From NCBI GenBank assembly GCA_900544345.1, contig UQUR01000007.1:1-64000 (forward strand): a DNA stretch of 64,000 nt. The letters are read 5' to 3'. Positions 34,808 through 43,724 of this stretch are shown here, one piece after another. The first letter of the stretch is position 1, and the number at the start of each line of letters is the position of its first letter. A program made the position numbers and the translations under genes. The notes below the pieces were generated by a model, which searched no databases, was not told the origin of the DNA, and saw nothing but the letters and a program-made list of their open reading frames with translations. The stretch is from an uncultured Sutterella sp. Lineage in GTDB: Bacteria > Pseudomonadota > Gammaproteobacteria > Burkholderiales > Burkholderiaceae_F.

Positions 34808-34840
34808 CTTAAACCTAAAGGAGGCTCCTTTAGGTTTAAG
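34808..34840 (-). terminator. Terminator after the AspT-like gene
   Basis: A perfect 15-bp stem (CTTAAACCTAAAGGA / TCCTTTAGGTTTAAG) with a 3-base loop. On the - strand it is followed by TTTTC. It begins 8 bases beyond the stop codon at 34848. Confidence 0.9.
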
Positions 34841-34847
34841 ACACACA

Positions 34848-36533
34848 TTAACTGACAGTAACAAAGGACCACATCACCAGTAAAACCAATTGACCTGTGA
34901 GAATTCTCAAGAACATAGCTAATGGGTAAACCGTGGAATAGGCTACCGCTGAAGAATTCTTTTCAGACAGTGTGGCAGCGTAGGCCAGTGTCGGAGGGTC
35001 AGTTGTAGCTCCGGCCATTAACCCGACAATGCTGTGATAGTTGATATGGAAAAAGTGTCGTGCAATACAGCCTACCGTCAGTAAGGGAATGATTGTGACC
35101 AAAAGTCCCAAGACAACATAAAGAGGACCGTTACCAACTAATAAAGCATCGACAAAATTCTCACCTGCTGCCAAACCGACACTAGCCAAAAAGAGTGAAA
35201 TACCTAATTCACGCAACATCAAATTAGCCGAAGAGGTTGTATAGGTGACAAGTCTGAAAAGGGAACCAAATCGACCTAAGAGAATAGCAATGATTAAAGG
35301 TCCGCCAGCTAAGCCTAATTTCAGTGGCACAGGCATCCCCGGGATGGCAATCGGTAAAGAACCGAACAATATGCCGATGGCTATACCGATGAAAATGGCA
35401 ATCAAATTGGGATGCTCCAAGCGTTTGACTTTGTTGCCTAAACGGTCTTCGAGACGCTTAATGGAATTGATCGGACCGACGCAATAGAGTTCATCACCCA
35501 TTTGAATGTGCAGGTTCTGATACGGGAAAAGCTGCATACCGGCCCGATACACACGGGTGATATTGACGCCGTCAGAATGACTTAAATGAAGGTCACCGAC
35601 CGTAAGTCCGTTGATTTCAGGGCGCGTGACAGACAGCCGTTTACTCGTAATCGGAGAGTGCTCGGTTGCCAGGTCTGCTTTGGTATCTTCCTCTCCGAAG
35701 AAGGCAACAATTGCATCTTTATTTTCTTCGCCAGAGACTACACGAATGAGATCGCCCACATGTACGATAGATTCTGAATTTGGGCTGGTAATTTCTCCGT
35801 TGTGTTGAATTCTGGAACAAATAAAAGGTCTTGCAATAAAGGCACGGATGTCGCCGATTTTGCGTCCTTCTAAGGCTTTATTGGTGACATGAACATGAAA
35901 GAAAATAGAGACGTGATTACTCGCTTTTTCCTCTGCCTCCCAGTGCTGATCTTCTTCCTTCATATCAATTTTGAAAATAAAGCGAAGTGCAATGGCTGTG
36001 CCAATAATGCTCACAACGCCTAAAGGATAGGCACAAGCATAGGCTACGGCAATGTCTTCTCCCTGGTAGTTCAACTGGCCGAGAGCTTCTTGCGTTGCAC
36101 CGAGCCCTGGTGTATTGGTCACAGCACCATAATGCACGCCAAGCATTTGAGCAAGTGAAACCGTATCGGAGAAGAAAAAGTAGAGCACGATTGTCACAGC
36201 GACGCTTAAAACCACCGCGAGAATCATTAGGCCGTTTAAGACAATACCGCCACTTTTAAAAGAGGCAAAAAATGAAGGTCCGACTTGCAGACCGATGAAA
36301 AAGACAAATAGGATCAAACCGAAATCTCGAATGAAGCCTAAGACGGTAGGGTCAATCTTCATACCGAGGTAATTTAAGAGCAACCCGGTAAAAAGCACAA
36401 AAGTAACACCTAGCGAGACACCGAAAATTTTAATTCGGCCAAGTCCCATACCCAAAGCAATAACAATGGAATAAACAAACAAGATATGTGCTATCGAGTT
36501 CGGATTGGAAAAAAGAGAAATCAGCCAGTCCAT
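34848..36533 (-). CDS. AspT/YidE-type aspartate-alanine exchanger family protein
   Basis: 561 residues: an N-terminal membrane half (about 1-185, five or six helices), two central RCK_C (TrkA_C) cytosolic domains (about 205-280 and 290-375), and a C-terminal membrane half (about 380-561). The repeated motifs GAVTNTPGLGATQEAL and GLMAGATTDPPTLAYA are characteristic of the AAEx family. Known members exchange aspartate for alanine or dicarboxylates; most are uncharacterised. The substrate here is inferred only from the family. It stands alone between lysA and engB. Confidence 0.85.
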   Translation of the reverse strand: MDWLISLFSNPNSIAHILFVYSIVIALGMGLGRIKIFGVSLGVTFVLFTGLLLNYLGMKIDPTVLGFIRDFGLILFVFFIGLQVGPSFFASFKSGGIVLNGLMILAVVLSVAVTIVLYFFFSDTVSLAQMLGVHYGAVTNTPGLGATQEALGQLNYQGEDIAVAYACAYPLGVVSIIGTAIALRFIFKIDMKEEDQHWEAEEKASNHVSIFFHVHVTNKALEGRKIGDIRAFIARPFICSRIQHNGEITSPNSESIVHVGDLIRVVSGEENKDAIVAFFGEEDTKADLATEHSPITSKRLSVTRPEINGLTVGDLHLSHSDGVNITRVYRAGMQLFPYQNLHIQMGDELYCVGPINSIKRLEDRLGNKVKRLEHPNLIAIFIGIAIGILFGSLPIAIPGMPVPLKLGLAGGPLIIAILLGRFGSLFRLVTYTTSSANLMLRELGISLFLASVGLAAGENFVDALLVGNGPLYVVLGLLVTIIPLLTVGCIARHFFHINYHSIVGLMAGATTDPPTLAYAATLSEKNSSAVAYSTVYPLAMFLRILTGQLVLLVMWSFVTVS

Positions 36534-36660
36534 TTTGACTAAAACGCTTTTATGAACGAATAAGAAATGCCACGGAATTTATCACTAAACAGAAAAATCT
36601 GAAATAGTAAAAATCCCTAATTACTCAACAAGTTAAGGAATATCGTTTTAATTATTTTTC

Positions 36661-37938
36661 TTAGATATCTGCTGGAACGATTTCGTTGCTCCAAAGCGCT
36701 TGCAGAGAGTCTCTTTTTCGGATGAGGTGTACCTCTGAATTGTTAACCAGAATTTCGGCGGGTAACCTTCTGGAGTTGTAACGCGATGCCATGCTCATAC
36801 CATAAGCGCCTGCCATGGTGACAGCAAGCAGCTCTCCTTGTTGGGCAGGCAAAGCCCGATCTCGAGCTAACCAGTCACTTGATTCACAAACAGGACCCAC
36901 GACATCGAAAAGCACTTCTGTGTGAGCATCGCTCTGCCTGACAGGTAAAACAGGCATCCAGGCGGCGTATAGGGCAGGGCGAATTAAATCATTCATCGCG
37001 GCATCAGTAATGAGGAAATGCTTCACGGGAGTGGTCTTCACATACTGAACAGTCGTCAATAGAAGTCCTGCTGCAGCAACAATTGATCTGCCGGGTTCAA
37101 CGACAATTCGTAAATGTGAAAAACCCCGCTGTGCCAATTTGCTGTGTAATCCGTCGACAAGGCTATCTAGAGGTTCAATCGTTTCATCGCGATATCTCAC
37201 CCCAACTCCGCCACCGAAATCAATGTCTTTCATTTCGATGCCGGCGGCCCTGAGTTTTTCCAACAAATCAATGAGTCGGTCACAGGCATCAAAATAAGGA
37301 GTAAAAGAAGTTAGTTGAGAACCGATATGACAGTCAATGCCGACAAGATTGACGTTTTTGCAGGCGGCAGCTTTCTTTAAAAGAGCGAATGCAGAGAAAA
37401 AATCAATACCAAATTTATTGGTTTTTAATCCCGTGGAAATGTAAGGGTGTGTATGGGCGTCAACATCGGGATTGACGCGAAAGTAAACTTTAGGACAGCA
37501 ATTTAACTCTTCAGCAATCGAGGCCAGGCGATCAAATTCAGGCTCACTTTCAATGTTAAACGCCCCGATATCGGCCGATAGAGCTACCTTAATTTCCTCC
37601 TCGGTTTTTCCTACACCGCTAAAAATAATTTTTTGAGGATCGGCTCCGATCTGAAGCACTCGAGCTAATTCACCCAGAGAGACGATATCAAATCCCCATC
37701 CTCTGCTAGCTAGGAGCTTCAAAATTGCCAGATTTGAATTGGCTTTAACGGCATAGCACAACTTGTGTTTAACTGAGCTAAAAGCTTTTTCGTATTGAGC
37801 TGCGGCCTCTTCAATGGTTCTTTGTGAATACACGTACAAAGGCGTGCCAAATTGGCGGGCTAAATCTGTCAATGAAACCCCTTCACAGTACAGAGAACGG
37901 TCGCGGTAACTGAAGTAAGGAGACGGAAGCGAATCCAT
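36661..37938 (-). CDS. lysA: Diaminopimelate decarboxylase
   Basis: Last step of lysine synthesis: meso-DAP to L-lysine plus CO2. 425 residues, fold-type III PLP enzyme. PLP lysine in CYAVKANSN (about residue 64), HIGSQL, the GGGVG phosphate-binding glycines (near 245), EPGRSIVA, and the dimer-partner segment with CESSDWL. lptM lies 8 bases upstream on the same strand, as in other proteobacteria. Confidence 0.97.
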   Translation of the reverse strand: MDSLPSPYFSYRDRSLYCEGVSLTDLARQFGTPLYVYSQRTIEEAAAQYEKAFSSVKHKLCYAVKANSNLAILKLLASRGWGFDIVSLGELARVLQIGADPQKIIFSGVGKTEEEIKVALSADIGAFNIESEPEFDRLASIAEELNCCPKVYFRVNPDVDAHTHPYISTGLKTNKFGIDFFSAFALLKKAAACKNVNLVGIDCHIGSQLTSFTPYFDACDRLIDLLEKLRAAGIEMKDIDFGGGVGVRYRDETIEPLDSLVDGLHSKLAQRGFSHLRIVVEPGRSIVAAAGLLLTTVQYVKTTPVKHFLITDAAMNDLIRPALYAAWMPVLPVRQSDAHTEVLFDVVGPVCESSDWLARDRALPAQQGELLAVTMAGAYGMSMASRYNSRRLPAEILVNNSEVHLIRKRDSLQALWSNEIVPADI

Positions 37939-37946
37939 TTAAAATC

Positions 37947-38093
37947 CTATTGCGGTACGTTTAAGGGATCTGCCTCAATATCGCTTACAGATTCTTGAGG
38001 CGCTTGCCCTGGATTTGGCAAATAAAGATCGCCCTTAATTCCGCAGGCAGTCAAAAGAACGGCAGCAGTTAAAATCGCTAAAATTTGCTTCAT
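37947..38093 (-). CDS. lptM: LptM-like small lipoprotein (YifL family)
   Basis: 48 residues: MKQILAILTAAVLLTAC is a lipoprotein signal peptide with lipobox LTAC (Cys17), followed by GIKGDLYLPNP typical of the family. In E. coli, LptM/YifL helps mature the LptD LPS translocon. The start is chosen to give this signal peptide; a longer frame to the right has no support. Located between lysA and divergent cyaY, the conserved arrangement. Confidence 0.85.
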   Translation of the reverse strand: MKQILAILTAAVLLTACGIKGDLYLPNPGQAPQESVSDIEADPLNVPQ

Positions 38094-38118
38094 ATTTTTT
38101 ATAAAAGTACGGTTAGAT

Positions 38119-38430
38119 ATGACAGAGACAAAGTTTATAGAACTTGCAGAATCAACTCTACAACGAATCCAGTCGGCTGTCGAAGAAGTTGATGAAGATT
38201 TGGATGTAGATAGGCAAGGCAACGTTCTGACAATTGAATTTGACGACGGATTCCAGATTGTAATTAATTTGCAGACACCAACAAGGCAAATTTGGCTAGC
38301 AAGCCTCAAAGGCGGTCATCATTATGAGTTTTGCAGCTCAGATTGGTTGGATACGTCTTCCAAACACAGCATTACAGAGGATTTGTCTGCTCTTTTATCA
38401 AAAAAGCTCGGCCGATTGGTCGAGCTTTGA
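38119..38430 (+). CDS. cyaY: Frataxin-like iron-binding protein CyaY
   Basis: 103 residues. Acidic first helix (DEDLDVDRQGNVLTIEFDDG, about 25-45) for iron binding and the family signature IWLASLKGGHHYEF. It modulates Fe-S cluster assembly at IscS. Only 25 bases separate its ATG from the divergent lptM start, so both promoters must overlap coding DNA. Ends with a stem AAAGCTCG/CGAGCTTT inside its last codons. Confidence 0.93.
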   Translation: MTETKFIELAESTLQRIQSAVEEVDEDLDVDRQGNVLTIEFDDGFQIVINLQTPTRQIWLASLKGGHHYEFCSSDWLDTSSKHSITEDLSALLSKKLGRLVEL

Positions 38431-38450
38431 TTCTTCGTTAACCTGATGTT

Positions 38451-40814
38451 CTAGAAGATCTGATCACGGATCGTTTCCGTGATTGGGTCAACTTCACCAG
38501 GTATTGTGGTTTCGCCAAGTCCCAGAGTCTGCACCGTATCACCTACCTGGTCTGCATAGAAAGGCTGTCCATTAATTTCAACCACATCGGCCGGTTGCGG
38601 TCGATAGTACTCAGGTGCGTTTTTGAGTACGGCCTTCATGTAATTAACCCAAACCGGTAAAACAAGACCTGCGCCATAAGCATTAGCACCGAGCGACTTA
38701 GGCTGGTCGTAGCCCATCCAGCCGACTGCTGCAATTTCTCCTGCATAGCCCGCAAACCAAGCATCTAATGCATCGTTGGTTGTACCGGTTTTGACTCCCA
38801 TATCTTCACGTTTAAGTGCGTTACCGGCACGGCGTCCGGTACCTCGGACGGCTACCCCGTGCAAAAGAGAATTCATCACGTAAGCGTTTCTTGCGTCAAT
38901 TGTGCGTGGTGCACCATCGCCCACTTTCGCATTGTGCGACTGCATAAGAACGTTGCCTTCTGAATCAGTGACTTTTTCAATCAAATAGGGCTGAACTAAG
39001 TAACCGCCGTTTGCAAAGACGGAATAACCTGCCACCATTTCCCACGGTGTCACAGAACCCACACCCAAAGCCATTGTCAGAAGAGGAGGATGGTTTTTGG
39101 GATCAAAGCCAAAACGCGAAATATATTGTTGAGCGTAATAGGGATCAATGGCCTGCACAATTCGGATGGATACCAGATTTTTTGATCGTGCAATGGCATC
39201 AGCCAAAGTCATTGGGCCGTCATATTTGCGGTCATCATTTCTTGGTTCCCAAAGTTTCCCACCGGTCAAACGCGGGTCAATTGAAAGAGGCGCATCATTG
39301 ATGACTGTGGCTGGGGTAAAGCCTTTATCCAAAGCAGCTGAATAGATGAAGGGTTTAAAGCTGGAACCGGGCTGTCGCCAAGCTTGAGTTACGTGGTTAA
39401 ATTGGTTGATCTTGAAATCAAAGCCGCCAACAAGCGAATAGATTGCACCGGTATTGAAGTTTGCAGAGATGAATGCACTTTCCACTGCAGGAATTTGTCC
39501 CAAAGACCATTTTCCTTTGCTGTCTTGGGTAACACGAACCACTGCTCCGACTTTGAGCTCTTTTTCTTTATAGCGTCCTTTTAATACCTGGCCTTTTTTG
39601 GCGATAAAACGTTGCGCGAAGGCAAATCCTTTATCGTCTAAAGTAACGGTTTCTCCGTTATAGAGTTGGACGGTCATGTGCTTAGCTGTTAATTCTGTTA
39701 CCACTCCGGGCAGTAAATTGGAGCTTGAGATGACTTTGGACAAAGCCAAGCGGATATTAGCGTCTCGAGTATCGGGATGAGAGAGGTCTGCGTAACCTTC
39801 GACACCACGATAACCGTAGCGACGGTCATACTCAATCATGTTCTGCCGAACGGTATTACTGGCGATCAATTGATCTCGGCTTCTGATTGTCGTATAAACA
39901 TTAATGCCTTGGTCATAAATAGTGTCTTTGAAGTAGGGGACCATCAGCATACGGGCCATTTCAGCAATGTAACCAGCATGTAGTTCCTGAGTCTGAAGCT
40001 GAGTTTTTTGTTGTTCAGCAGTGCTTTGGCGTACTTCTATGGGTTGAGCTATAGCAGAGGCGTACGTAATTTCATCAATGTAGCCCAAATTGAACATGCG
40101 CCCTAAGACATAGTTTCGTCTCATGGTCGCTCGTCTCATATTGACCAGCGGGTTGTAGGCGCTTGGTGCAACAGGAAGACCGGCCAATACTGCTGCCTCT
40201 GAAATTGATAAGTCTCGTAAATCTTTGCCGAAATAGGTTTTAGCAGCACTGCCGAAACCGTATGAGCGGTGACCTAAAAAAATCTGGTTGGCATAAACCT
40301 CAAAAATCTTGTCTTTACTCAGGTTTTGCTCAATCTTAATGGCGAGAGCAACTTCGTAAAGTTTACGCGTGTAACTACGCTCGGAGCTCAAAAAAAAGTT
40401 ACGTGCGACCTGTTGAGTGATGGTACTGCCGCCCTGTCCTCTTCGTCCGGTAATGAGGTTTGCTAACGCAGCACGGGCAATTCCCATAAATTCAATACCA
40501 GAGTGCTCGTAAAAACCATCGTCTTCTGCCGCCAAAATGGCTAATTTGACATGCCGTGGAATTTCTTCAAAAGGCACATAATCGCGTCGCTCTTCACCGA
40601 ATTCGCCGATCAAGTCGCCGTCAGCCGTGTAAATACGAAGTGGTACTTTGGGACGGTATTGGGTGAGAGCGTCAATAGGAGGAAGCTGATAGTAAACGAC
40701 TGAAAAGACAACAAGACCCAGACCGACAGCGGCACCTGCGCCGCACAGTCCGGTGATTGTCAACCATTTAAACGCTTTTTTTAACCAGGAATTTTGATTT
40801 TTTTTAGTTTTCAT
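38451..40814 (-). CDS. mrcA: Penicillin-binding protein 1A
   Basis: Bifunctional peptidoglycan synthase, 787 residues. N-terminal membrane anchor (about 14-40), glycosyltransferase domain with the catalytic EDDGFYEHSG (about 97-106) and GQGGSTITQQ, an OB-like linker domain, then the transpeptidase with SFKP (the nucleophile serine, near residue 484), the SKN motif and KTGTTND. All three penicillin-binding motifs are present. No competence pil genes lie alongside, unlike some relatives. Confidence 0.97.
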   Translation of the reverse strand: MKTKKNQNSWLKKAFKWLTITGLCGAGAAVGLGLVVFSVVYYQLPPIDALTQYRPKVPLRIYTADGDLIGEFGEERRDYVPFEEIPRHVKLAILAAEDDGFYEHSGIEFMGIARAALANLITGRRGQGGSTITQQVARNFFLSSERSYTRKLYEVALAIKIEQNLSKDKIFEVYANQIFLGHRSYGFGSAAKTYFGKDLRDLSISEAAVLAGLPVAPSAYNPLVNMRRATMRRNYVLGRMFNLGYIDEITYASAIAQPIEVRQSTAEQQKTQLQTQELHAGYIAEMARMLMVPYFKDTIYDQGINVYTTIRSRDQLIASNTVRQNMIEYDRRYGYRGVEGYADLSHPDTRDANIRLALSKVISSSNLLPGVVTELTAKHMTVQLYNGETVTLDDKGFAFAQRFIAKKGQVLKGRYKEKELKVGAVVRVTQDSKGKWSLGQIPAVESAFISANFNTGAIYSLVGGFDFKINQFNHVTQAWRQPGSSFKPFIYSAALDKGFTPATVINDAPLSIDPRLTGGKLWEPRNDDRKYDGPMTLADAIARSKNLVSIRIVQAIDPYYAQQYISRFGFDPKNHPPLLTMALGVGSVTPWEMVAGYSVFANGGYLVQPYLIEKVTDSEGNVLMQSHNAKVGDGAPRTIDARNAYVMNSLLHGVAVRGTGRRAGNALKREDMGVKTGTTNDALDAWFAGYAGEIAAVGWMGYDQPKSLGANAYGAGLVLPVWVNYMKAVLKNAPEYYRPQPADVVEINGQPFYADQVGDTVQTLGLGETTIPGEVDPITETIRDQIF

Positions 40815-41032
40815 ACCAATCAGAGTTCGTTGCTGCTAATTAGTGAGCGATCATGTAGCTTCTGCAGCGAGCAATATGACGGACTGAATGCTACCGTTTT
40901 TGTTTATATTTTGCGAGAACTTAGAGAAAAAAATGGTGTAAAAGAAGTATCTGAAGATGTAAAAAGTTCTTCACTGTGCCTATTTCTTATGACAAAATTA
41001 TTTTTCCCATTATCAGAAGAGCTTTAGCCGAA

Positions 41033-41500
41033 ATGATTGAGATCTATCAGTATCAATTCAAAGTTGGACCAGAATCCATTGATATTCTTAAGCATGTTAA
41101 CAATCGGGAGTATCTTCGTTGGATGGAAAAAGCCGCAATGGAACATGCCACCCTTTTAGGGTGTGGAGCCAAGGAGTGTTTGACGCGGGGAGAAGTTTGG
41201 GTTGCCCGTGAGCATTGGATTGAATATTTAAGACCTTGCTACGAAGGTGACGAACTCACAATTTTTTCTTGGGTGGAAAATCTTTCCGGTCCTCGCTCAC
41301 TTAGACGCTATGCTATTAAGCGCGGTAGTTGTTTGGTGAGCCTCGGAGCGACTGAGTGGGTATATATTGGCTATAAGACCGGGCGAGTCAAGGATGTTCC
41401 TGATGATATTGCCGTGCGCTTTGCCATTATCGATAATGATGATGCTCGACTTGTGGACTTGGGAATTGCTCGAGGAGTTCGTTTTGAACCTCACTACTAA
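41033..41500 (+). CDS. Hot-dog fold acyl-CoA thioesterase (4HBT/YbgC type)
   Basis: 155 residues from the ATG at 41033. The conserved DILKHVNNREYLRWME (about 16-31) is the 4-hydroxybenzoyl-CoA thioesterase signature, with the Asp as likely catalytic residue, followed by REHWIEYLRPCYEGDELTI. A longer frame from a GTG at 40976 is possible but lacks a ribosome site. The substrate cannot be told. It is divergent from mrcA; the 218-base gap holds no other gene I can support. Confidence 0.75.
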   Translation: MIEIYQYQFKVGPESIDILKHVNNREYLRWMEKAAMEHATLLGCGAKECLTRGEVWVAREHWIEYLRPCYEGDELTIFSWVENLSGPRSLRRYAIKRGSCLVSLGATEWVYIGYKTGRVKDVPDDIAVRFAIIDNDDARLVDLGIARGVRFEPHY

Positions 41501-41555
41501 TCTTCGTGTAACGACAAGTATTTATTCAAGTAATTGAGCCGATCATCCAATAAAT

Positions 41556-41603
41556 TGAGCTAAGCTCAGCGTATAATGGTGCAATTCCTGAACGATTGTT
41601 CAG
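41556..41603 (+). promoter_or_regulatory. mla operon control region
   Basis: A perfect TATAAT at 41572-41577 follows the dyad TGAGCTAAGCTCA (41556-41568). Downstream is CTGAAC-GATT-GTTCAG (41588-41603). No good -35 stands at the right distance, so an activator may be needed. A second TTGAGC occurs 21 bases before the first dyad. Roles are inferred. Confidence 0.45.
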
Positions 41604-41636
41604 TGTTGTTGTTTCTAGTATTGATTGGGTTTACCA

Positions 41637-42437
41637 GTGAATGATTTTGTAACGGTACAGGACGTAACATTCGGTTATGGGAAAAGAGTGATTCTGGACG
41701 ATGTGACGCTTCATTTCGGCCAGGGGCAGGTTGTCGCCATTATGGGCGGCTCCGGTATGGGTAAAACGACTCTTTTGAAGCTGATCGGCGGCATTGAAAC
41801 TCCGGACAGAGGAATGATTTTGATTGACGGAGAGCCGTTAGATACGTCCGATAAAGATAAGCTTTATGCGCAGCGCCGCCGCATGGGAATGCTTTTTCAG
41901 TTTGGGGCTCTTTTTACGGATATGTCGGTTTTGGACAACGTGGCCTTTCCCCTCCGTGAGCAGACGAATTTGAGCGAAGATTTGATTCAGCGAATGGTGC
42001 TCATGAAACTTAACGCTGTCGGCTTACGCGGTGCGGCAGATTTGATGCCAAGTGAAATTTCCGGCGGCATGTCCCGTCGTGTGGCTTTGGCCAGAGCAAC
42101 AGCTCTTGACCCTGAGTTAATCATGTATGACGAGCCTTTTGCTGGCCTTGACCCCATTTCAATGGGGGTGACGGCAAGACTAATTCGTGATTTGAATGAC
42201 GCTTTAAATGCGACAAGCATTATCGTTACTCACGATGTACCGGAAACTTTCGCTATTGCTGATTATGTCTACATGATATCCTCGGGTCGTATTGCTGCTC
42301 AGGGTACGCCTGCAGAGCTTTCAGCTTCTAAAGATCCTTACGTTCGGCAATTTATTGATGGGGCGCCTGATGGTCCGGTGGCATTCCATTATCCTGCAGA
42401 GCCGATTGATAAAGAGTTTGGAGTACACGCACCATGA
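41637..42437 (+). CDS. mlaF: Mla lipid transporter ATP-binding protein MlaF
   Basis: ATPase of the MlaFEDB complex that moves phospholipids between the inner and outer membranes. Starts at GTG 41637 (266 residues; TTG at 41625 is the alternative). Walker A GGSGMGKTT (near residues 35-43), Q-loop LFQFGALF, signature SGGMSRRVALARA, Walker B LIMYDEPFAGLDP, and the H-loop histidine in IIVTHD. ATGA overlap with mlaE. Confidence 0.96.
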   Translation: MNDFVTVQDVTFGYGKRVILDDVTLHFGQGQVVAIMGGSGMGKTTLLKLIGGIETPDRGMILIDGEPLDTSDKDKLYAQRRRMGMLFQFGALFTDMSVLDNVAFPLREQTNLSEDLIQRMVLMKLNAVGLRGAADLMPSEISGGMSRRVALARATALDPELIMYDEPFAGLDPISMGVTARLIRDLNDALNATSIIVTHDVPETFAIADYVYMISSGRIAAQGTPAELSASKDPYVRQFIDGAPDGPVAFHYPAEPIDKEFGVHAP

Positions 42438-43210
42438 ATGCATTGATGGATTTAGGAGCCTGGACTCTGGAGCAAATTCGGCATGTTGGTCGGATGGCAA
42501 TTTTTGCGGTTCAGCTTTTTAAAGAACTGCCTGCAGCACTTGGTCGCTTTTGGCTGGTTGTCCAGCAGATTCACTTTATCGGTAATTATTCTTTATTGAT
42601 TATCGCTGTTTCGGGGCTATTCGTGGGTTTTGTTTTGGCTTTGCAGGGTTATTACATTCTTGTGAGTTATGGAAGTGAGCAGGCTTTGGGTGTCATGGTG
42701 GCATTGTCGCTAGCGCGTGAATTGGGTCCGGTTGTGGCTGCGTTGCTTTTTGCCGGTCGTGCAGGAACCTCACTCACCGCAGAAATTGGCTTGATGCGCG
42801 CTGGTGAACAAGTCGCAGCGATGGAAATGATGGGGGTAGATCCTGTCAGACGAGTGCTTGCCCCTCGATTTTGGGGAGTACTGATCTCTTTGCCGCTTTT
42901 AGCCTGTATCTTTACCGCAGTGGGTATTTTTGGAGCCTGGATTGTCGGTGTGGTCATGATTGGAGTTGACGGTGGCGCTTTCTGGTCGCAAATGCAGGCA
43001 GGCGTAGATGTTTTTTCCGATATCGGCAATAGCGTAATTAAGTCTGTTGTCTTTGCAGTTGCAGTCGGACTCATCTCTTTATATCAAGGCTATAACGCCC
43101 GACCGACTCCGGAAGGTGTCTCTCGTGCCACAACCCGGACGGTGGTTATTTCTTCATTAATGGTTTTAGGGCTGGACTTTATCATGACGGCTCTGATGTT
43201 CTCGGTCTAG
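42434..43210 (+). CDS. mlaE: Mla lipid transporter permease MlaE
   Basis: 258 residues, permease (DUF140 family) of the Mla complex with about five hydrophobic segments. The signature LARELGPVVAALLFAGRAGTS and the loop EIGLMRAGEQVAAMEMMGVDP are typical. Overlaps mlaF by four bases. Confidence 0.96.
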   Translation: MNALMDLGAWTLEQIRHVGRMAIFAVQLFKELPAALGRFWLVVQQIHFIGNYSLLIIAVSGLFVGFVLALQGYYILVSYGSEQALGVMVALSLARELGPVVAALLFAGRAGTSLTAEIGLMRAGEQVAAMEMMGVDPVRRVLAPRFWGVLISLPLLACIFTAVGIFGAWIVGVVMIGVDGGAFWSQMQAGVDVFSDIGNSVIKSVVFAVAVGLISLYQGYNARPTPEGVSRATTRTVVISSLMVLGLDFIMTALMFSV

Positions 43211-43223
43211 AAAGGGGTTTTTA

Positions 43224-43712
43224 ATGGAACGCAAAACAGATCGTAAACGTGGGGTGGAGCTCATGGTAGGGCTCTTTGTGGTTGCAGGTTTTGCAGCTTT
43301 GCTTTTTACAGCACTACAGGCAGCTAACTTGGGAAGCTTTTCATGGTCTCAGAAAACCTATACCGTAGAAGCTCTTTTCGATAACATCGGCGGTTTAAAG
43401 CCTAGAGCACCTGTTAAAAGTGCCGGAGTGGTTATTGGCCGGGTTGAAAGTGTGACTTTCGATAATGATCTTTATCAGGCAAAGGTGACCATGACTATTG
43501 ATTCGCAGTACAAGTTCCCGACCGATACCGAAGCTCAGATTCTCACTTCGGGTTTACTCGGCGAACAATACATCGGTTTTGTGGCAGGGGCCGATGAAGA
43601 AGTGCTGGAGACTGGAAGCAAAATCCGCAGAACGCAGTCTGCTATGGTCCTTGAACAAATGATCAGTAAATTTATGTATAGCTTTGTGGAAAACAAAGAC
43701 AGCAACCAATAG
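43224..43712 (+). CDS. mlaD: Mla substrate-binding MCE protein MlaD
   Basis: 162 residues: one N-terminal membrane anchor (about 12-33) and a single MCE domain (about 40-120, with GLKPRAPVKSAGVVIGRVE and TSGLLGEQYIGF). It forms the hexameric periplasmic ring of the Mla complex. Confidence 0.95.
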   Translation: MERKTDRKRGVELMVGLFVVAGFAALLFTALQAANLGSFSWSQKTYTVEALFDNIGGLKPRAPVKSAGVVIGRVESVTFDNDLYQAKVTMTIDSQYKFPTDTEAQILTSGLLGEQYIGFVAGADEEVLETGSKIRRTQSAMVLEQMISKFMYSFVENKDSNQ

Positions 43713-43724
43713 GAAAACTAGGTT

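Noticed and set aside
40794..41027. Short + strand open frame in the mrcA-thioesterase gap
   Set aside because: It overlaps the 5' end of mrcA and shows no recognisable protein family or ribosome site.
41588..41603. CTGAAC-GATT-GTTCAG as a LexA box
   Set aside because: It resembles the Gram-positive GAAC-N4-GTTC site, but betaproteobacterial LexA uses a CTGT-N8-ACAG type, and mlaF is not an SOS gene. Kept only as an unexplained dyad.
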